In this document: one piece after another, positions 57,394 through 64,000 of the stretch
Layout of the letters: each line of letters starts with the position of its first letter
How positions within the stretch are numbered: the stretch's first letter is position 1
DNA from: Blasia pusilla
Lineage: Eukaryota > Marchantiophyta > Marchantiopsida > Blasiales
Direction of reading: 5' to 3'
Length of the DNA: 64,000 nt
Assembly: GCA_050084515.1 (NCBI GenBank)
Contig: CM114273.1
Location: 30,194,001 to 30,258,000 of the forward strand
Translations under genes and position numbers: made by a program
Notes under the pieces: model-generated
Told to the model about the DNA's origin: nothing
The model's input: only the letters and a program-made list of their open reading frames with translations
Database searches by the model: none

Positions 57394-58440
57394 CCAACTG
57401 TTACGACCCTCATAGCCAAACACGCGTCAAAGTGGAACATTGGAACTCTAGTGGATTTACACTATAATGCTTGCGCATTTGAGAGGTCATTTAAAGGATA
57501 CACTAGAGATCAGTTGCCAATAAGGTTGAGCGTTTCATGCGTTTATGGTCACGACTAAAAAATCCTGAACCAAATGTAAACTAAGACTTGAGAGGAGTTG
57601 AGTCTAATTAAGAATTGGACTTGGAAAGAAACTAGCATTTGGGGTTTTACTATATTTTGGAACATACCTTTCAAACCTGAGATGCGTTTGGGACAAATAA
57701 GGTGGTTTCGGAAAGATTATGCAAAACCACTTCCAAACGCACCAAAGATCTTAGCAAATGCATAAGGAGAGGTTCAAGAAAATACTGTATGAGGAGTTGG
57801 GTTGAGGGCCAAAAGGAGCTGCCCCATAGTCTTTTCCCAAAGATTAGAGGGAGGGCACAAAACCTAAAAAATACTAATAAGGGGAAGGATCTCCAACCTG
57901 GAACTTGAACTCCGCCTTGGGACACCATGGGGCAAACCAAGAGCATGGAATGGATTGTGTTGTGCCAATATTCCATAGAAGACAAAGCCAAATGAAAATT
58001 GAGCTTATGGAGTTGAGACATTGAGACCATTAGTATGGTGCACGTACTCCATTTGAATATAAGTCTATAGTGTTGTATAAGCGTACATTTAGTAGGACAT
58101 GATCTCATTGTTGATCTGCACCCAAACACTCACGTCAATCTAGTCTCGGTCAATGAACCTTCCAACTCCCCGAGTCCTCACCTCAAGCCATTCATCAAGC
58201 TTAACCTTCCTAGTTCCTCACTTCCCAACATAAGAAAATATTCAAAGACTTGGGAAAAACTTTATGGATAGTCTAAACACCTAAAATGACGTTTGCATGC
58301 TTAGTGGTCCCAAGTGTCCATGGATCTCATAGGAGCCCCTAACCAAGACCCACTTTAAATGAGCCGCGGGTTGGAATTGAAGAGTGAACTCCAAGATACA
58401 CTCTATTAGACTTGGCTTGGGCTTTGCATCCCAACGTCAA
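57394..58440 (+). repeat. Chromovirus LTR fragment inserted in the second methyltransferase copy
   Basis: It starts TGTTACGACCCTC, the LTR 5' end of the 25-28 kb chromovirus, and runs to about 57960 in the plus direction. From about 58066 to 58440 it matches the distal part of the same LTR (25119-25500), but in the opposite direction. So the LTR has an internal inversion. Target-site DNA of about 75 bp was lost at the junction. Confidence 0.6.
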
Positions 58441-58699
58441 CCTCAGGCATGCCTCCTGTGGTTGTCTACACTCGTCTGTAAGTCACTGCTCGTACCCCAA
58501 AATGGCGAAGAGGTCTCAACAACATAAGAAGAGACACTTGCCATGGCACGTCTTTATATGAGACTTTCCGCTACTAGGATGTCCTCTCCATGTGCGTTCC
58601 CCTCCAACAACTCTCTTAGCTAGCTAACACCACATATGAATGTTTTCAACTTGGTCACCCTATCGCCACGTGGTCGACCATCTTGTCACACAAACTGTA

Positions 58700-59725
58700 T
58701 GGGTAACTAACTCATCTAGCCATCGCCTCATTGCCACCCTCATTGATAAGCAAGAGTCTCCACCCAAAAATCAAGGATGAATCCAAAGGGATATAACGCT
58801 ATACTTTCTGTCAACATATCGTATGACTCAACCAGTTTTGTAATCGTACGTGTGTGCACCATAGCACTATCCCTCACATGCTCTAGTTGGACTCTAACAA
58901 CTATCTCTTGTTGAGTCATATACTGTGTGGATGACATGCCCCTAATATAGGTCTATATCTGGAAGTCAACTTTGGTTCCACCCGAGTTGGCATAAGAGTT
59001 TTCGCTCCAACTCCTTGTAATATCCACGCATGTGCCCCATCTATGGGCATCACTCATTCTCTATGCAACATTTATCATGTATGTGCCACTCGTAGACCCA
59101 TCAATTCCGAGGAAAATCATGTGGTCACCACCTACTTCTCATTCATGTTTAGCTCAATCCGTTCAGATAACTTGATCGAATACCACCTTCAATGTGAGCC
59201 TCATTATATGAAGAAACATGATATTTTGGACTCTTCTCCGTAGCTCGCCGTCCAAAACCCTAGTGCATTGACTATGCCTTCATCATTGCATATGTAGCAA
59301 TGATCAATGGTCGCATGCGCGTGAACCCCCCTCTAAAACTCTCACCCGATCTCCACTAAAAATTCTTCAACTTATCAATATGCGCGTCGTGTTAGCTCCT
59401 TCCCAATTGTCGGAAGAACTCAAGAGTTTGACTGAATTGGGTAGTATTGTAGCACTAGAGGTCTTTACCATCATCTTCATCTAGTTTCCAAATGATAATA
59501 TAGGCACATCCTCTCTTACTATCCCATCATACGTCTTGCGGCCACTAGTGGTCATATACCATGGAGCCTAATACATCCTTCAAGCATTGATCTTTACCAA
59601 GTTTAAAGATGAGAACTCCATATAGTCATCCATTGAAGGACCCTCCAAGTGTTGGAACAAACCTTTCCACGCCATGAAAGGGTTGAACCATGTACGGGCT
59701 CATATCTCTTGGAAGTCACACCATG
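58700..59725 (-). pseudogene. Protease-end and gag remnants of the second gypsy copy
   Basis: The frame 58740-58937 encodes MTQQEIVVRVQLEHVRDSAM and LYPFGFILDFWVETLAYQ, matching the first element where the W codon is a TAG. From 59000 to 59720 the nucleotide sequence parallels the gag of the first copy (for example CCATGAAAGGGTTGAACCAT at 59678), but frames are destroyed. Confidence 0.75.
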
Positions 59726-61835
59726 TGTCGAACTCCGACAGGAAAAGTTACTTGAATAGATAACTTGAACATGCACATCATGACTCTATTGCATTCTCAA
59801 CATTGATTGCTCCGTGTGGTGTGGCAACCTCCCCAACACGACAATCTCTTCAAGCACCACCTTCAACCTCCTATCAATAGATGCGGACTATCCATCGCCC
59901 TCAGTGCATGTGTCTTCACCTCTAGCGCTCCATCAATATCGCAAACCCTTGACACAAATCACCCATCTTTCCCCCAATCGGAAAAGTACTAGAAAGTCAA
60001 AACTTTATCAAATCCTGTCATATGCCACAAACCCCAATCAACAGCGGCACATCGCTAATCCGTGAATATACTCCCTACTCACCATAGCAGCTACCACACG
60101 GTCACCCTAATTTTGTAGCCTCCGCTCAACTCTAGCTCGGTTCTCCCGCCAACCACTCACGTTCAACATGTGGCCTCTTTATGCACTCTCATTATCTGGC
60201 TGCACAATCACGCCCTTGTTGGCTATTTTTCATTAGCCCCACTCACTCACCTGACCTTGCCCGAGCCCTTACTAAGCTCCATCAAACCTCCTCGTGCTTG
60301 TTATTGGACATCCACGTGTGCATATATGTGTGCGTGGCCCGACCTACCTCCTTTATTGCGTATACGATATGTCTCCCTATAAGTACGAGAGCCTCCCTTC
60401 CTAGCACAAAACTTGGCCTCTTGGCTCCGCTTACACTCTCTATTTTCCATTGGCTACCTCTTTTCTTCTTAGACATGTAGTAACCTTTTGCGCGTTCTTA
60501 CTACAGCTAGCCTTGTAGTTGACCCCTATCACCTAATCAACTAGAAGGAATCCATGGTTTTATGACTAGGTTACATGACTCATATCAATCATACTTTACA
60601 TACCACGACTAACAATGATTGACAACTACTTTAGACACAAAAGCCAAGTCAGATTTGTTTGGCGACTAGGCTAACTAGGATGGTCGGCTTAGATGGGTGT
60701 TGGTATATGACTTGAGGGTGTAGTCATGAGGCCATGACTGACACGTCACTCAGATGACGTGGAATAATGACATGTCATCAATGACATGGATTATTTTGTG
60801 TGATGTTTCACTGCTAATATGGACTATTGTTGTAACATGTCAATGATGATGTGGACTTGAATATGACTCGTCTCGTCATATTTGTATATTCGTTTAGTTA
60901 TCTTCAACGTCTCCTTTAGTCATGGTTGGTGCAAAAGTTCAGAATGCACCAAGTGTACTTCATTGAGTTATAGTTGGCAACTCATGTAGTGATTTTATTT
61001 TATTTAAATGTTGGTATGGACTCATATAGTCATGTACCATGATTAGAAGAGTAGAGTTACTATAGAAGCGGACACACATGGTTTAATCACAAAGGTATGA
61101 CTGTGTGAGTTGCGGAAATTATGTAGTCATTGTAACAAAATTGCACGAGTCATACAATTATGACTAGAGAGCACTTGAAGCTTACTACTTCAGTTATTGA
61201 ATCGTATTGTGCTAGTTATATCGATACGACTAGTGGAAATATAATTTTTGGATATTTTGGAATGTTTATTATGCATTTTGAACGGTGCAAGAATTAATGG
61301 ATTTCAATGATTGAAATCCTCCTTTCCATTTATATGGTGAACACTTGAGCATTCACCTTAGCACACATTCTAATTTTGAAAAAAGCGCACATAACAAAAT
61401 AACACCATATATCCATAAACATGGCAACTCAACTACATGGAAGTACCGCATGGGCACTACGCTCTTATATTGAGTAGTGGTATCTTGAAGTAATCAAGAA
61501 ACTACATGTATTTTTTTTCTCAGAGTTTAGAAAGAGATATAATAAGAACGTCTTGTTATAAACAAAACATATGCAAGCAATTAACCAAGCAAATAATGAA
61601 AACATACTCTTGAAAACATATTTTGAGGGATGGAATGTCACCAAAGAGTAGCTTTCATATACCAAATTTCAAAATCAATCACTATTGCATGGGGTTATAA
61701 TCCAAATAGATAAAAAAAATGAAGATCAGATGTAGTAGGGTTTCGGATCTCATCTTGAAAGAGCAAGAGAGATGTCATCCATGAAAATAAAGATAGTGCA
61801 CCTTAGATAGTCGGATAACAAAAGAAAAGACTACT
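59726..61835. other. Spacer without recognisable gene
   Basis: Overlapping frames at 59807-60065 and 60170-60480 lack known motifs. Around 60720-60860 the word ATGACATG and variants recur, which suggests a decayed simple repeat. Confidence 0.45.
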
Positions 61836-62048
61836 CTACTGAATTACCTTTCTCATATGCATCTCTGGCCAGAGCATGCTTGAGCCAAGTCCATCACTAA
61901 ATATTTCTTGTGCAATTTCATCTATCAAATTCGGTATCCACAATGCATGTTCAAGTTCGAACACATTGTTTAGATCAACCCTTACCATGCCTAAGGGGAT
62001 ATCCTTGGCATGGAACTTGTCTCTTCCCCAAAACTTGATATAATTCAT
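61836..62048 (-). other. Unrecognised small frame beside the CACTA element
   Basis: The 70-codon frame includes IKFWGRDKFHAKDIPLGMVR and VFELEHALWIPNL. It lies on the coding strand of the transposase and downstream of it, so it may be its continuation, but I cannot match it to a TNP2 segment. Confidence 0.25.
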
Positions 62049-62599
62049 GACCCAAGTATCATCATACTAAAATTTGGCTTGGTGAGTAATACGTGATCAC
62101 CAATTCACAGCTTTAAAATTATAGAGGCATTAGTTAGTACCAATTCAAATTCTTCCCAAATGCATTTGCACCATCAACCTGAAAATAAAAAATTGATATG
62201 ATATACCCGTTTGAAAGACCATCCCCATTTCGGAAGATGATGCAAAAAGTTCACAAGTCCTAGACGACCATTTGACTATCCATAACAAGAAATATTAGTG
62301 TCGTCATGTGAACCTTGAATAGAAGAGTCCATTATAGGCGAGATAAATTACCTTAGTTCATTTCTTGGCTTTCCAAACTCAAGTTTCTTGCATAGTATGG
62401 ACGCCAAAGTCCATTGAACGATGTCGAAAGAAATGACTATTGTTTTGAGGATAGGTTGAAAACTATGCCAAGGAAAAGTTCATAATGGCAAGGAGGACAT
62501 ATTTACAAGGTATTAGTACATTCTTCTATATTTAATGTGTCAATACCAGAATAATATACACTTTGAGATTCTAAGCCTTAATTAACATAACTACAACCT

Positions 62600-64000
62600 T
62601 GAAAGCATATATTGGAGAGTTTTACCTTTGCCAATCAACCATGGCCTCTGTATTATGCAACACATAATGATGTGCTAAGTGGATCATTTCTCGCAAAAGC
62701 CAAACTAGAATGCCCGCACCTTCTAGCTCCTCACCGTCAACCCCCTCTTCCTCCCCATCATCCCACACTCGCGTCCGCACATCTTCAAACCTTCTCATAT
62801 ACTCTGTCAAAAACCCTAATGCCTTGTCCTTCACATACCCTTCTGCCATACATTCCTACGGCCTAGCTTTAGACCGTCCACATTTCTTCATATACCCCAT
62901 ATACTACTCTATTGGATACATCCACCGAAATGCTACTGGCCCACACATGTCCAAATCTTCTACAACATGAATCAACAAATGTGTCATCACGTCGAAGAAA
63001 GATGAGAAGAAATGCATTTCAAAGAGACAAAGGGTTATGGAAATCTCTTCTTGGAGTTTTTCGAATAAAGCTAGATCATACACCTTTGTACACATCCTTC
63101 TAAAAATGTCAGACAATCTAATAACTCACATGGTCCTTTAGAAGACCACGGATGCAGTAAGGAAGGACTTGTTGAATGAAAACATGCATGGTAGTCATGT
63201 GATTTCATATTGCCCAAATTTTTATTAACCACATGCTTGGAGAGTTCTCCACAATATCCAGATGGCACCTTCAAATTTTGAATTCTCAAGAGGAAAGTGT
63301 TCAAGTTATAGGGAGATTGAAAATAATCGGGAACTATTTTAAGCAAAACTTGGGGTCTACTAGGATGGGGTTGCAACCACAAATGGGATCAAATCCCACG
63401 GGCCTCCAAATCTCTTTTGACTTTCACAGTATCTTTCACTCCAAATAAGATCTTGACTAGATTCTTAGCGATATTCTTCTCAATGTGCATTACATCTAAC
63501 GTATGACGTATAAGCAAATTCTTATTGTATCATCAAGGAAGCAGGGAAAATTCACAACTTTCACATAATAGATAACATCCACAATCAAATCAAACAAAAT
63601 ATATCCTTGTCTATAGCCAATATTTCATAAGATAAAGAAAAGATAAAATAGTGAGGAAGCATAATACTGCCCACTAAAGCAACGAATATAGTATACTCTT
63701 CCTTTTCACCCCACTTCTCTTGTAGGGATCAGTAGGGCTGTCTTCTCGACCCCCACTCTGATTGTATGTTTTTTTTTGTTTGCCCATCCAGTAATCTCTT
63801 TGGAAAGTAGTATAGGCACACATGGTCTAAGTTTTGCACTCCCGTTGAAATGAGATCCATACATACGGGTCCTCTCTAGATGACTCAATGGGAGATATCG
63901 ACGATGACAACCGTATATGGGCTTGCCGCAAGACTTTGAAAAATCAGAATCCACACAAGGCCTGCATATAGTACATGCTAGTTTTCCATCGTGGCTCTGC
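62600..64000 (-). pseudogene. CACTA (En/Spm) TNP2-type transposase, decayed and cut by the window end
   Basis: Reading the minus strand: CGKPIYGCHRRYLPLSHLER (63706-63954), LKVPSGYCGELSKHVVNK and NMKSHDYHACF (63071-63382), FFDVMTHLLIHVVEDLDMCG and FRWMYPIE (62904-63116), and AEGYVKDKALGFLTEYMRRF followed by an acidic stretch (62622-62849). These match the C-terminal half and DUF4218-like part of TNP2 transposases, in order. The pieces are in different frames, so it is a pseudogene. The N-terminal catalytic part would lie beyond 64000. Confidence 0.75.

Larger units (their letters stand above)
57130..59725 (-). mobile_element. Second, decayed copy of the methyltransferase gypsy element
   Basis: In antisense it follows the 11.6-14.4 kb segment of the first element: methyltransferase motif I fragment (57173-57397), protease-end piece (58740-58937) and gag pieces (about 59000-59720). 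No LTR is seen. It is interrupted at 57394-58440 by a chromovirus LTR. Its existence shows that the methyltransferase belongs to the element and is not a one-off capture at 10.8 kb. Confidence 0.85.

Noticed and set aside
1-64000. CRISPR arrays or bacterial operons
   Set aside because: No regularly spaced repeats are present, and the window has introns, LTR elements and a U6 relic, so it is eukaryotic.

Overview
The window looks like nuclear DNA of a land plant or close algal relative (a streptophyte). It holds one intron-rich host gene in a sea of decayed transposable elements. The host gene, on the minus strand from 50897 to 39751, encodes a CCR4-NOT complex subunit of the NOT3/NOT5 family. 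I could resolve 15 exons (about 900 codons) with GT-AG junctions in consistent phase. The mix of transposons (DNMT3-like methyltransferase in a Ty3/gypsy element, chromovirus, Helitron, CACTA, hAT, LINE tails) hints at a non-flowering lineage, but the species cannot be told from the sequence.

The most interesting element is a Ty3/gypsy LTR retrotransposon at 6743-15781 (minus strand). Between its protease and reverse transcriptase it carries a 434-codon C5-cytosine DNA methyltransferase reading frame with all key motifs in DNMT3-like order (10803-12107). The methyltransferase frame is uninterrupted, while gag, protease and RT around it contain stops and frameshifts. A second, badly decayed copy of the same element, with a methyltransferase motif I fragment, lies at about 57130-59725, so this is a family. 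The first copy is nested in an older non-LTR-like element (RLE-type), whose halves flank it at 6440-6742 and 15782-17530.

Layout: 1-2690 AT-rich spacer with one strong hairpin; 2695-3880 RLE-type retroelement copy A; 3890-6430 GC-rich block without a recognisable gene; 6440-17530 RLE copy B split by the methyltransferase gypsy element; 17531-25132 mostly AT-rich spacer with a tRNA-derived SINE and a Helitron 3' end; 25133-28139 deleted chromovirus (integrase, chromodomain, 3' LTR); 28477-31831 three short hAT-type elements with shared termini; 32296-33960 GC-rich block; 35790-36300 RLE copy C; 36681-37313 large inverted repeat; 38937-39020 U6 snRNA pseudogene; 39751-50897 NOT3 gene, with a 3.6-kb last intron full of LINE 3' ends; 51811-52104 TIR element near the NOT3 promoter; 52500-56760 Helitron ends and a decayed Helitron Rep/helicase; 57130-59725 second methyltransferase gypsy copy, interrupted by a chromovirus LTR; 62600-64000 CACTA TNP2-type transposase running off the window end.

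Except for NOT3, nothing here is likely to be a working host gene. The mobile elements are nested and mostly on the minus strand, and their order of arrival can be read from insertion sites. Coordinates of decayed elements are estimates by eye; exon borders of NOT3 and the hAT element ends are exact as read.
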